Below are positions 46,040 through 54,641 of a DNA stretch of 64,000 nt, piece after piece. The stretch's first letter is position 1. The number at the start of each line of letters is the position of its first letter. Below the pieces are notes generated by a model that worked only from the letters and a program-made list of their open reading frames with translations, was not told the origin of the DNA and did not search any database. Origin of the DNA: Collinsella aerofaciens (GTDB taxonomy: Bacteria > Actinomycetota > Coriobacteriia > Coriobacteriales > Coriobacteriaceae); the NCBI RefSeq assembly GCF_018785265.1, contig NZ_WQPK01000023.1, positions 49,469-113,468 on the forward strand. Direction: 5' to 3'. Made by a program: the position numbers and the translations under genes.

Positions 46040-46175
46040 TAAGACTATCCTACGGTCTACACACCCCCAGCGCGGCGGCAATGCGGCGAACAGCCCCGCA
46101 ACACCCGCCGACGGCAGGCGAGGGGAAGCTCGGTAACGTCGACGTTTTTGTCTGCTGACCCCGGTGCCGGAGGTT

Positions 46176-46305
46176 TGTCTCGATCTGTAACAGTAAGAAG
46201 GTTTTTGAGGTCCAAGATGTTACAGATTGAGATTGAAGCCGGGGAGAGATTCTTCTGTCTCGATCTGTAACATCTGGGGACTGTTTTGGGGTCTAGTTGT
46301 GGCAG
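46176..46305. repeat. 59-bp palindrome array, left part (one unit and most of a second)
   Basis: Unit 46176-46234 starts TGTCTCGATCTGTAACAG and ends GATGTTACAGATTGAGAT. After a 21-base spacer a second unit starts at 46256 with TGTCTCGATCTGTAACATC and runs to GTGGCAG at 46299-46305, where similarity stops after 50 of 59 bases. The same 59-bp unit, 21-bp spacer and 80-bp period continue at 50783-51121. Confidence 0.85.
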
Positions 46306-46535
46306 TACTGACCAGTAAGAACGACAAAATCGAACACACTGCTTACCTGCGAGTTTAAGTACGGCAACAACGGCACAAGCGCGTAAAAACGGGTTAGCAC
46401 ATGCACTTGGGATAATTTGGGGATACGAAAGCCACACGGACGTGCACCCCAAATATCCGTGTTTATTAACACAAAGATCACCATGCCGCCCGGGGTCGTG
46501 ATGTCGTCGGGCAGCTCGTAGCTCCTCTCAGTCAT
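46293..46535 (-). CDS. small open frame running across the left element boundary
   Basis: ATG 46535 follows GGAGGAAGAGGA, a strong ribosome site, 17 bases after the XRE gene. The first residues MTERSYELPDDITTPGG look like real protein, but the rest crosses an integrase-like tail on the other strand and the array. It is probably the truncated start of a second gene of the regulator operon. I do not recognise it. Confidence 0.3.
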   Translation of the reverse strand: MTERSYELPDDITTPGGMVIFVLINTDIWGARPCGFRIPKLSQVHVLTRFYALVPLLPYLNSQVSSVFDFVVLTGQYCHN

Positions 46536-46551
46536 TCCTCTTCCTCCATCC

Positions 46552-46775
46552 CTATGCGGCCTCGTCCGTGTTCCAGCCCATCAGGTCGTTGGGCAGACAA
46601 CCAAGAACCTGCGAGATAGCCAAGAGCTTGTCGGCTCCAGGAATGTAATCGCCACTCTCGTACTTCGCGAAAGTGCTGACGTTCATTCCGACTTTGGAAG
46701 CGACCTCAGCCTGAGAAAGGTCAGCTCGGGCGCGTGCGGCGCGGATATCCCCGCCAGCTCCTTACTGAAGTCCAT
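46552..46775 (-). pseudogene. XRE-family HTH regulator with a one-base frameshift
   Basis: ATG 46775 sits behind a strong AAGGAGG and reads MDFSKELAG; the helix-turn-helix then continues in another frame as IRAARARADLSQAEVASKVG, MNVSTFAKYESGDYIPGA and on to the stop at 46552. The frames meet at a run of four C (46749-46752 on the plus strand); five would make one 74-residue XRE protein. No other start exists in the HTH frame before the motif. Either the gene is dead or the run is misread. It is divergent from the regulator at 46918, as in a two-repressor switch. Confidence 0.7.
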
Positions 46776-46917
46776 TCGTTCCTCCTTAGAGACGTTTTTC
46801 TGTCTGTCGAATTTCAATATGAATAGTTTTATGCCCCTGTTAATCAAATGAGCAACATTTTTTTGTGTAAAGACATTTTTTGTTTACTATTCACTTAACG
46901 TAAAGAAAGGAGTGAGG

Positions 46918-47301
46918 ATGAACCTTCGTCTAAGAGAGCGCCGAGAAGCCCAGGGGCTAAACCAAAAGGAGCTAGCACAAAAAGTCGGCAAGTCATTCCG
47001 AACTATTCAGTCTTGGGAGCGCGAGGAGAGCTATCCGAATGCAGAGCTCGTGGGTGCGCTCTGCGAAGTATTCAACACCGACCCCAACGACCTGCTCGGA
47101 TGGTACGAGGAGCATCCCGAGGGCAAGCCGACGGCGCCGGCAGGCGCGGAGGGCGAGCTGATCACCTGCTACCGGCAGAGCACCGAGAAGAGGCGCTCGA
47201 AGATCTTGGAGACGGCACGCGACCAGGCCGAGCTGTCCCAAGCTCAGGCTGCAGCGCCTGAAGGCGAAGGGCTGGAAGCGGATCAAGTAAGGTCCGCGTA
47301 G
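46918..47301 (+). CDS. XRE-family HTH transcriptional regulator
   Basis: A 127-residue regulator. The N-terminal helix-turn-helix reads LRERREAQGLNQKELAQKVG followed by FRTIQSWEREESYPN. The next block FNTDPNDLLGWYEEH resembles the end of Cro/C1-type domains, and residues 70-127 form a helical, Glu/Ala-rich tail that may dimerise. ATG 46918 follows AAAGGAG; GTG 46912 is in frame but overlaps it. The 140 bases between this gene and the divergent XRE gene are A+T rich and should hold both promoters. RhuM follows 23 bases later. Confidence 0.85.
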   Translation: MNLRLRERREAQGLNQKELAQKVGKSFRTIQSWEREESYPNAELVGALCEVFNTDPNDLLGWYEEHPEGKPTAPAGAEGELITCYRQSTEKRRSKILETARDQAELSQAQAAAPEGEGLEADQVRSA

Positions 47302-47324
47302 GCATTCAACGGAAAGGAAGATAT

Positions 47325-48326
47325 ATGGAAGACCCTATCCAGGCCGAGATCGTCCTGTACCAGTCCGAGGGGACAAACGTGCCGGTGCAGGTGCGCTACA
47401 TGAACGAAACGCTTTGGATGCCCCAGAAGGAAATCGCCGAGCTGTTCGACAAGGACAAGTCGACCATCTCGCGCCACATGAAGAACATCTTCGAAGAGGG
47501 TGAGCTTGCCCGAGACGCAGTTGTTGCAAAAATTGCAACAACTGCCTCAGATGGCAAGACATATATGGTCGACTTCTACGCGCTCGATGCCATCATTGCC
47601 GTCGGATACCGCGTGAACTCGCTGCGCGCGACCCGTTTCCGCCAGTGGGCCACGGCGACCCTCAAGGAGTACATCACCAAGGGTTTCGTCCTCAACGACG
47701 ACATGCTCAAGAACGGCCGGCCCTTCGGCAAGGACTACTTCGACGAGCTGCTCGCCCGCATCCGCGACATCCGCGCGAGCGAGCGGCGCGTGTGGCTCAA
47801 GATCACCGACATATTCCAGGAGTGCAGCTTCGACTACGACAAGGACTCGACCATGGCCAAGAACTTCTACGCCGCGGTCCAGAACAAGATGCACTACGCC
47901 GTCACCGGGCACACCGCGGCCGAGATCGTCCAGGGGCGCTCCGACCCCTCCAAGCCCAACATGGGACTCACGTCGTGGAAGGGAGGCCCCGAGGGCCGCA
48001 TTCACTCCTCGGACGTCACCGTGGCCAAGAACTACCTGTCCGAGGACGAGATCAGGCAGCTGAACCGCCTCGTCACGATGCTGCTCGACACGCTCGAGGA
48101 CAGGGCCGAGCGGCACGTCCTTACGAGCATGGAGGACTGCGAGCGCCTGCTCGACGGCTTCCTGACATTCAGCGGGCGCGAGGTGCTCAAGGGCCTCGGC
48201 AACCGCAACAAGAAGACGGCGGACAAGATCGCCAAGGAGCGCTTCCATGAGTTCCAGAAGCTCCAGGACAAGGCCTACGAGAACGACTTCGAGCGCATGA
48301 CGAAGCGTCTGAACGGCAAGGCGTGA
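47325..48326 (+). CDS. RhuM-family (virulence protein RhuM-like) protein
   Basis: A 333-residue protein of the RhuM family. The N-terminus has MPQKEIAELFDKDKSTISRH, a helix-turn-helix-like segment, then YALDAIIAVGYRVNSLRATR and FRQWATATLKEYITKGFVLN, the family's most constant blocks. SSDVTVAKNYLSEDEIRQLN near residue 225 begins the C-terminal helical half. RhuM was first noted in Salmonella pathogenicity island 3; its biochemical role is unsettled, but family members are common in mobile elements and beside toxin or restriction genes. It shares an operon with the XRE regulator. Confidence 0.85.
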   Translation: MEDPIQAEIVLYQSEGTNVPVQVRYMNETLWMPQKEIAELFDKDKSTISRHMKNIFEEGELARDAVVAKIATTASDGKTYMVDFYALDAIIAVGYRVNSLRATRFRQWATATLKEYITKGFVLNDDMLKNGRPFGKDYFDELLARIRDIRASERRVWLKITDIFQECSFDYDKDSTMAKNFYAAVQNKMHYAVTGHTAAEIVQGRSDPSKPNMGLTSWKGGPEGRIHSSDVTVAKNYLSEDEIRQLNRLVTMLLDTLEDRAERHVLTSMEDCERLLDGFLTFSGREVLKGLGNRNKKTADKIAKERFHEFQKLQDKAYENDFERMTKRLNGKA

Positions 48327-48360
48327 CGGGCACAAGGGCCCATCAAAACGCCAGTTGTTC

Positions 48361-48388
48361 CCCATTTTCGTGGGGTCGCGAAAATGGG
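48361..48388. repeat. perfect 10-bp palindrome after the RhuM gene
   Basis: CCCATTTTCG (48361-48370) pairs perfectly with CGAAAATGGG (48379-48388) around an 8-base loop. No T run follows on the plus strand. The gap 48327-48573 contains only this, the terminator at 48472 and a possible promoter region for the next gene. Confidence 0.6.
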
Positions 48389-48471
48389 CGACGGCTTGAC
48401 CGCGCCGACGGCAAACGGTAATTTGGACAGCGGTATTGACGCAGGGACCCCACGGGGCCAGCGTCCAAAGG

Positions 48472-48507
48472 AAAGGCGGCTGTCCCCGAGGACAGTCGCC
48501 TTTCTTC
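48472..48507 (+). terminator. terminator after the RhuM gene
   Basis: AAAGGCGGCTGTCC (48472-48485) pairs with GGACAGTCGCCTTT (48490-48503) with one G-T pair, then TTCTTC. It separates RhuM from the next gene, which therefore needs its own promoter or read-through. Confidence 0.8.
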
Positions 48508-48573
48508 GTCTATGAGCATCCCAACGAGAGGACAGAATTATCCACCGAGGTGATTCGGATATGGAGACATGTG

Positions 48574-49449
48574 ATGGAGCGTAAAACAATAACCTTCAAA
48601 TTCGAGGGCGACCTGGAAGGGGTCTCAGTCGGCACGTTCACCGCGGCGCTCCTCGGCTACTCGAGGGCCGTACAGGCTTCGGCAAGAGAACTTGATCCGA
48701 ATGCGGTCATCGACGTCGAGATAACCGCAACTCGCCCCGGCTGCCTGGAAGCCATTCTCCAGGCGGTCGTAAAAGACCTGCCAGGCATACTTGGGACGCT
48801 GAGCCAAACGAGCGATCAGCTCGAGCCGGTGCTGAGTGCCTTCAAGGGCTATCTCGAGCTCCGCCGGTTCCTCGGCAAGAACGGAGCACCGAAAAGCGTC
48901 GAGCGCGTTGGCGACGGCATCTCGGTAACCGCTGGCAACAACTCAGTCATCAATATCACGCAGAACGTCTATAAGGTCAGTGGCTCCAATGAGGTCGACT
49001 CCGCTGTCTCGTCAATGTTCGGCGCGCTCGCGGACAACGAGAAGATCGGCGGCCTATCGATAAGCGGAGACGGTGTCGACGGCTTCGAATCTTCACGAGA
49101 CGACTTCGAAGACATCAGGACGGCGCCCAAGTGCGAGACGGAGCAGGAGCGCGACGTCATCATGAAGGGTCAGCACCTCAACGTCGCGAAACCCGTGCTC
49201 GAGTACAGCGACAAGCGCAAATGGGAACTCTACTGGAACGGCCAGAAGCTCTCGGCGAACATGGGGGACTTCGACTTCCTCGGCCAGCTCGCGAGGCGTG
49301 AACGCACGTTCGGCATCGGGGACGACATGATTGCGGACCTGTTGCTCCGTCAACGACGGAACGAGATCGGAGCATGGGAGAACAAGTCCGTGAGGATAAC
49401 CAAGGTCCATGACCTCAGACCCGCTCCAGAAGACCAGAAGCTTCTATAG
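48574..49449 (+). CDS. unrecognised protein carried by the integrative element
   Basis: A 291-residue soluble protein, started at ATG 48574 (GTG 48571 adjacent). I do not recognise the family. The first 60 residues alternate polar and hydrophobic residues (TITFKFEGDLEGVSVGTF, AVIDVEITATRPGCLEAILQ) like a beta-rich domain. Residues 80-105 are helical, then a Gly/Asn-rich turn (VTAGNNSVINITQN). The last 110 residues hold KWELYWNGQKLSANMGDFDF and ARRERTFGIGDDMIADLLLR, with a basic end. There is no signal peptide or membrane segment. Its place in an element next to RhuM makes a defence or regulatory cargo role possible, but this is only context. Confidence 0.7.
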   Translation: MERKTITFKFEGDLEGVSVGTFTAALLGYSRAVQASARELDPNAVIDVEITATRPGCLEAILQAVVKDLPGILGTLSQTSDQLEPVLSAFKGYLELRRFLGKNGAPKSVERVGDGISVTAGNNSVINITQNVYKVSGSNEVDSAVSSMFGALADNEKIGGLSISGDGVDGFESSRDDFEDIRTAPKCETEQERDVIMKGQHLNVAKPVLEYSDKRKWELYWNGQKLSANMGDFDFLGQLARRERTFGIGDDMIADLLLRQRRNEIGAWENKSVRITKVHDLRPAPEDQKLL

Positions 49450-49511
49450 CAAACTGCGCTAGAGCCCAACCAAGCCGTCAAAGCGCTTTTGACGACTCCA
49501 GACATAAAGAA

Positions 49512-49550
49512 ACCCCACCGCGCACGGCTGGAACCTTGGCGCGTTGGGGT
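49512..49550. terminator. hairpin before the integrase remnant
   Basis: ACCCCACCGCGC (49512-49523) pairs with GCGCGTTGGGGT (49539-49550) with one mismatch. On the minus strand it is followed by TTTCTTT, so it could end minus-strand transcription; on the plus strand it lies 63 bases after the unknown gene. Confidence 0.5.
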
Positions 49551-49607
49551 GATAGCAAGGATGCCGGAGTAACACGGAGATAGCTCCGGGCAACCTTGGG
49601 ACATTAT

Positions 49608-50767
49608 ATGACACGCAAGCAGAGGCGCCGCGCGTGGGGCTCAATCACCGAGGCCAAGCGTGGCAAGAAATACATCCTCCGATGGCAGGAGAACACGTCG
49701 CGCGGACGCAAACGTAAGACCATGACGGTATACGGCACCTATCGCGAGGCATGCGCCGAACTCGACCGCATCCACGTCGAGCGTGCCGATGACAAGCCGG
49801 TGCCGACCATCGCCCAGGCATACGGCACATGGCTCGAGCCGACCATGGCGGCACAGGTCGCGGCGGGCACGCTCGCGCCGAACACCCGCAGCCTCGTCAC
49901 AAGGTCGTGGCCGAACTATGTCGGCCCCGCTGGGGCTCGATGCCGGTCGACCAGCTGCGCCCCGTGCACCTGCAGTAATGACTCCTGACTCTCCCCGCAG
50001 CAACGGCAGACACTGCGCTACTCACCCTGCGCAAGATTTACGGAACCGTGTCGGGCTTTGTCGTGCTGCCCATCGACCCATTTGCCGCAACTGTGAAATA
50101 CACCATGCCCACCCGCAAGACGCGCGAGCGCTCCAAGCGCCTGTATACGCTTGCCGAGGTAAGGGACATTCTGGGACGCCTGCGCGGAACCTCGCTCGAG
50201 GCGCCGTTCATCATAGCGTGCTTTGGCTCATACCGGTCGGGTGAGCCGCTGGGCATCTGCACCGACGAGTTTCTGCCGTTTGCGATGGAATCCACAACGC
50301 TCGCAACGGTCGACCTCGTGCGCGAGACGGAGCAAGCAGGCATCGAGCCCACGGCGGACGGCGTACTCAAGACGCGGAAGTCCATACGCACAGTCGTGGT
50401 GCTGCCGGATGCCGCCGGGCGCCTGCTCGAAATTGCAGACGAGCGCCGCGCGGCAGGCTCCGAGTGGCTAGCAGATCGCGGGGACGGACTGCCCATGAAC
50501 CGAGGGATGTGCGATCATAGATGGAAGAAGTGGTGCGCAGCCGAGGGTATCGAACACATCCCGTGGTCGAACCTTCGCAACTCGTGGCGAACCATCTGCG
50601 AGATGGAGCTGCACATGCCCTGGGACCTCATGGAAATGCTCATGGGACACTCCCCGCCGGGCGTGTCGGGGCGACATTATATTCGTCCCTCCCGTGAGCA
50701 GGTGGCGCGTTCCGTTTGCGACGCACTTGGGATAAATTGGGATATTTCCCAACAAACCAGCAGGTAA
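49608..50767 (+). pseudogene. tyrosine recombinase/phage integrase, multiply disrupted
   Basis: The N-terminal part (49608 to about 49930) has an Arg/Lys-rich AP2-like arm (ILRWQENTSRGRKRKTMTVY) and a SAM-like core-binding start. The frame then shifts near 49921-49935 and continues as GSMPVDQLRPVHLQ before TAA 49976 and TGA 49979, which replace what were probably CAA and TGG. The same frame goes on with LLTLPAATADTALLTLRKIY and the catalytic domain: Arg in FGSYRSGEPLGI, Arg in NLRNSWRT (the preceding His is absent), GHSPPG and Tyr in GRHYIRPS. Three lesions mean it cannot excise the element now. Confidence 0.85.
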
Positions 50768-50782
50768 AACGGGCGCGGTTAA

Positions 50783-51121
50783 TAGTGGCAGATTTAGATG
50801 AACCAATCAGTCGATTTCGAATGTCTAAATCTGTAACAGTTAGACCTGTTTATGCTGAGTCTCTGTTACAGATTGAGACATTCTTCCTGGACGTTATCCT
50901 TTGTCTCAATCAGTAACAGTTAGCTGATGATTTGGGTTGTAGATGTTACAGATCAAGACAAACCTTCCGGCGGATTTTGAATGTCACGATCTGTAACAGT
51001 AAGAGTGGTTTGGGGGTCCAAGATGTTACAGATTGAGACATTTGCCATGTGGGTCCTCCGTTCGTCTCGATCCATAACATCTAGACCCGGATTCCGCTCC
51101 CACCTGTTACAGATTGAGATG
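50783..51121. repeat. 59-bp palindrome array, right part (four full units)
   Basis: Full units start at 50822, 50902, 50982 and 51062, exactly 80 bases apart, each 59 bases with arms TGTCTcrATCTGTAACAG and GTTACAGATTGAGACA in varied form, and 21-base unrelated spacers (50881-50901, 50961-50981, 51041-51061). Before them 50783-50800 is the end of a split unit. The loops also differ. The rest of 50768-51219 holds no gene apart from the start region of the next one. Confidence 0.9.
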
Positions 51122-51219
51122 TTTGTGTCCGCATCAGCCCCGCCCCTAGCCGTGGTCCCATATAAACAAACCCCGTGGTAAACTTGACCAGACTGTTAAT
51201 ATTCCGAAAGGTACCCGTA

Positions 51220-51651
51220 ATGTCCAAGTACATCTCCGAGCTCATGTCGCCGCAGCTTATGGGCGTCGTCTATGCCTTCGTCGGCTTTCTCATCGCCCTG
51301 TATGTGCTGTCGGTCGTCTATGTGTTTATCGACGCTCGCCGCCGCGGCGCCAGCGCCTACGTGGCATGGGGCATCATCGCCCTCATCCCGTTTGTAGGCC
51401 TCATTGCCTACCTGGTCCTGCGCCCGCACTCCTACGCGTCCGACCGCGAAGAGCAGGAGCTGGACATGGCTCTGCGCGAGCGCCAGCTTGCCCAGTATGG
51501 CACCTGCCCGCAGTGCGGCGCGCCCATCGAGAAGGACTTCGTCGTCTGCCCGGTGTGCGATACCCAGGTTCGCAATGTCTGCCCCAGCTGCCATCGCCCG
51601 CTCGATGCGCACTGGAAAGTTTGCCCCTACTGCCGAACTCGCATCCAGTAA
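51220..51651 (+). CDS. membrane protein with C-terminal zinc ribbons
   Basis: A 143-residue protein. Two hydrophobic segments (MGVVYAFVGFLIALYVLSVV near residues 14-35 and YVAWGIIALIPFVGLIAYLVL near 47-67) resemble a phospholipase D-nuclease N-terminal/PLDc_N-like membrane hairpin. After a charged linker come two CxxC...CxxC zinc ribbons: CPQCGAP...CPVCD and CPSCHRP...CPYCRT. The protein is probably anchored in the membrane with zinc domains in the cytoplasm; function unknown. ATG 51220 follows GAAAGG. It is followed by a hairpin at 51747. Confidence 0.75.
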   Translation: MSKYISELMSPQLMGVVYAFVGFLIALYVLSVVYVFIDARRRGASAYVAWGIIALIPFVGLIAYLVLRPHSYASDREEQELDMALRERQLAQYGTCPQCGAPIEKDFVVCPVCDTQVRNVCPSCHRPLDAHWKVCPYCRTRIQ

Positions 51652-51746
51652 CGCATCCATCGCCGGGCCGGCCGCAAGCCACGGGCACGCCGCAAGCCAC
51701 GCGCGCCCCACACCCCACCCCACACGATGAAGCATGCGTAGAAAAT

Positions 51747-51777
51747 CGCCCGCCGTGCCATTAAGGTGCGGCGGGCG
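51747..51777. terminator. hairpin upstream of thrS
   Basis: CGCCCGCCG and CGGCGGGCG form a 9-bp perfect stem, extended by CC/GG, between 51747 and 51777, followed by CTTGTAT on the plus strand and ATTTTC on the minus strand. It probably ends the zinc-ribbon gene transcript. Confidence 0.65.
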
Positions 51778-51778
51778 C

Positions 51779-51806
51779 TTGTATACCAAGGCAACCTGCC
51801 TATAAT
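51779..51806 (+). promoter_or_regulatory. predicted thrS promoter
   Basis: TATAAT at 51801-51806 is a perfect -10 element, with TTGTAT at 51779-51784 as a weak -35, spacing 16. It lies about 70 bases before the thrS ATG. No T-box motif is seen in the short leader. Confidence 0.5.
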
Positions 51807-51876
51807 GATGCAAGTCAAAAACGCCGAGCGCATCGCACGCACTTGCATCAGGCATCCGAGAGGAGAAAACATACCC

Positions 51877-53640
<1,764 letters not shown>

Positions 53641-53662
53641 CACAAACAATACAAGAATTAAC

Positions 53663-53742
53663 AAAGGCGATCGTCCTCGCGGGCGGTCGCCTTTTTTGTT
53701 GTCTATAGAAGAAAAGCCGCTGGTTGGAGCGGCTTTTTTTTT
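53663..53742 (+). terminator. two tandem terminators after thrS
   Basis: First, AAAGGCGATCGTCC pairs with GGGCGGTCGCCTTT (53663-53694), followed by TTTTG. Second, AAAAGCCGCT (53712-53721) pairs perfectly with AGCGGCTTTT (53728-53737) and runs into nine or more T. Together they isolate the exopolysaccharide locus from thrS. Confidence 0.88.
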
Positions 53743-53747
53743 GTTGT

Positions 53748-53883
53748 GCAAAAAGGTACAGGTTTTTGTATCTTTCGACACAGGACATTATACGAGTAAA
53801 CTGCTCGCGTTTTCCCAGATTGCACAAAATGCGCCGCGAATGGGTGCATCTCCATACGCCTCTACAAAAACCTGTACTTTTGC
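53748..53883. repeat. 136-bp interrupted inverted repeat before the exopolysaccharide locus
   Basis: GCAAAAAGGTACAGGTTTTT (53748) faces AAAAACCTGTACTTTTGC (ending 53883), near-perfect. The gap 53698-53967 has no gene. TTATAC at about 53788 could be a -10 for the NusG-like gene, lying inside the repeat. Confidence 0.65.
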
Positions 53884-53967
53884 GACTGCGCCTAGCTGCG
53901 AGCGAGAAGCCTGTTCTCAATGCCCTGCATCCGCGTGTGTCGCGGAGACAAGAAAAGGGGGCGAGAG

Positions 53968-54558
53968 ATGGAACAGACGATGCGGCGCCAAGAGCAGCTG
54001 CCCGGCGCCTTTAGTGGCGCTACTACCAACAGCCAGCATGGCCGCGTCCGCTGGTATCTGGTCCATACCCCCAACGGTAAAGAGCGCGAGATCTGCGAAA
54101 AGGTCCGCCGTCTTATCCCGCACGAGCTGATGCAGGACGCTTTTGTGATGCAAAAGGAGTTCTGGTTTAAGCGGGACGGCGCTTGGTCGCTCCAAACCAA
54201 ACCCATGTACAAGGAATACTTCTTCGTCGCCACGCGCGATGCCGCCCTGCTCGACAAGGCTTTGGCCCAGTTGAGCTTTGGCTGCCGCATTGCCGGCAGT
54301 AGGGAGCGGGCCTATGCGCCCATGCCGGACGACGCGCAGGACTGGTACCGCAGCATGCTCGACGACGACGGCGTGGTGCGCAACAGCGTAGCGCGCATAG
54401 AAGACGGCGTACTGCATATAGAGCAAGGGCCCTTGGTGGGGCAAGAGGCCCGTGTTAAGAAGATCGACCGTCATAAGCGCTGGTGCCTGGTGGACGTGGG
54501 CGATGGCGGCTCCGCTTTTAGGGAGCTGCTTCCGTTAGACGTGCCCAGCAAAACGTAA
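53968..54558 (+). CDS. LoaP/RfaH-type NusG paralogue (processive antiterminator)
   Basis: A 196-residue NusG-family protein. The NGN domain starts with VRWYLVHTPNGKEREICEKV near residue 26 and the C-terminal KOW domain has GPLVGQEARVKKIDRHKRW near 155. It is separate from the housekeeping NusG (no secE or ribosomal genes nearby) and stands first in an exopolysaccharide locus, as LoaP and RfaH relatives do. Such proteins load on RNA polymerase at a leader signal and let it pass terminators in long operons. ATG 53968 follows AGGGGGCGAG. A hairpin in the following leader at 54612 may be its loading signal. Confidence 0.85.
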   Translation: MEQTMRRQEQLPGAFSGATTNSQHGRVRWYLVHTPNGKEREICEKVRRLIPHELMQDAFVMQKEFWFKRDGAWSLQTKPMYKEYFFVATRDAALLDKALAQLSFGCRIAGSRERAYAPMPDDAQDWYRSMLDDDGVVRNSVARIEDGVLHIEQGPLVGQEARVKKIDRHKRWCLVDVGDGGSAFRELLPLDVPSKT

Positions 54559-54611
54559 GGGAGACGTTGCGCCAGCAGTTAATTCAAATTCTGAGTTCAT
54601 AGATGGGGGGG

Positions 54612-54629
54612 GTTCCTGGGGACAGGAAC
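54612..54629 (+). promoter_or_regulatory. leader hairpin of the exopolysaccharide genes, possible LoaP signal
   Basis: GTTCCTG (54612-54618) and CAGGAAC (54623-54629) form a perfect 7-bp hairpin with loop GGGA, directly behind a G8 tract (54605-54612). LoaP in other bacteria recognises an RNA hairpin in the leader of its target operon, so this is a candidate. Confidence 0.35.
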
Positions 54630-54641
54630 GTATGTTTTATT

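Larger units (their letters stand above)
46299..50791. mobile_element. 4.5-kb integrative element inserted into the palindrome array
   Basis: GTGGCAG occurs at 46299-46305 and 50785-50791, each at the same offset (base 44) of the 59-bp array unit. Joining 46256-46305 to 50792-50800 rebuilds exactly 59 bases, and the next 21-base spacer and unit follow in phase. The DNA between carries XRE regulators, a RhuM gene, an unknown gene and a decayed tyrosine integrase, all typical of a small integrative element or prophage remnant. The core could be a few bases longer or shorter. Confidence 0.7.

Noticed and set aside
46057..46452. Minus-strand 131-residue open frame
   Set aside because: It spans the repeat array and the element border, has no ribosome site and no recognisable domain.
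46176..51121. CRISPR array
   Set aside because: The unit is a 59-bp palindrome with a variable centre, spacers are only 21 bases, and no cas gene is present.
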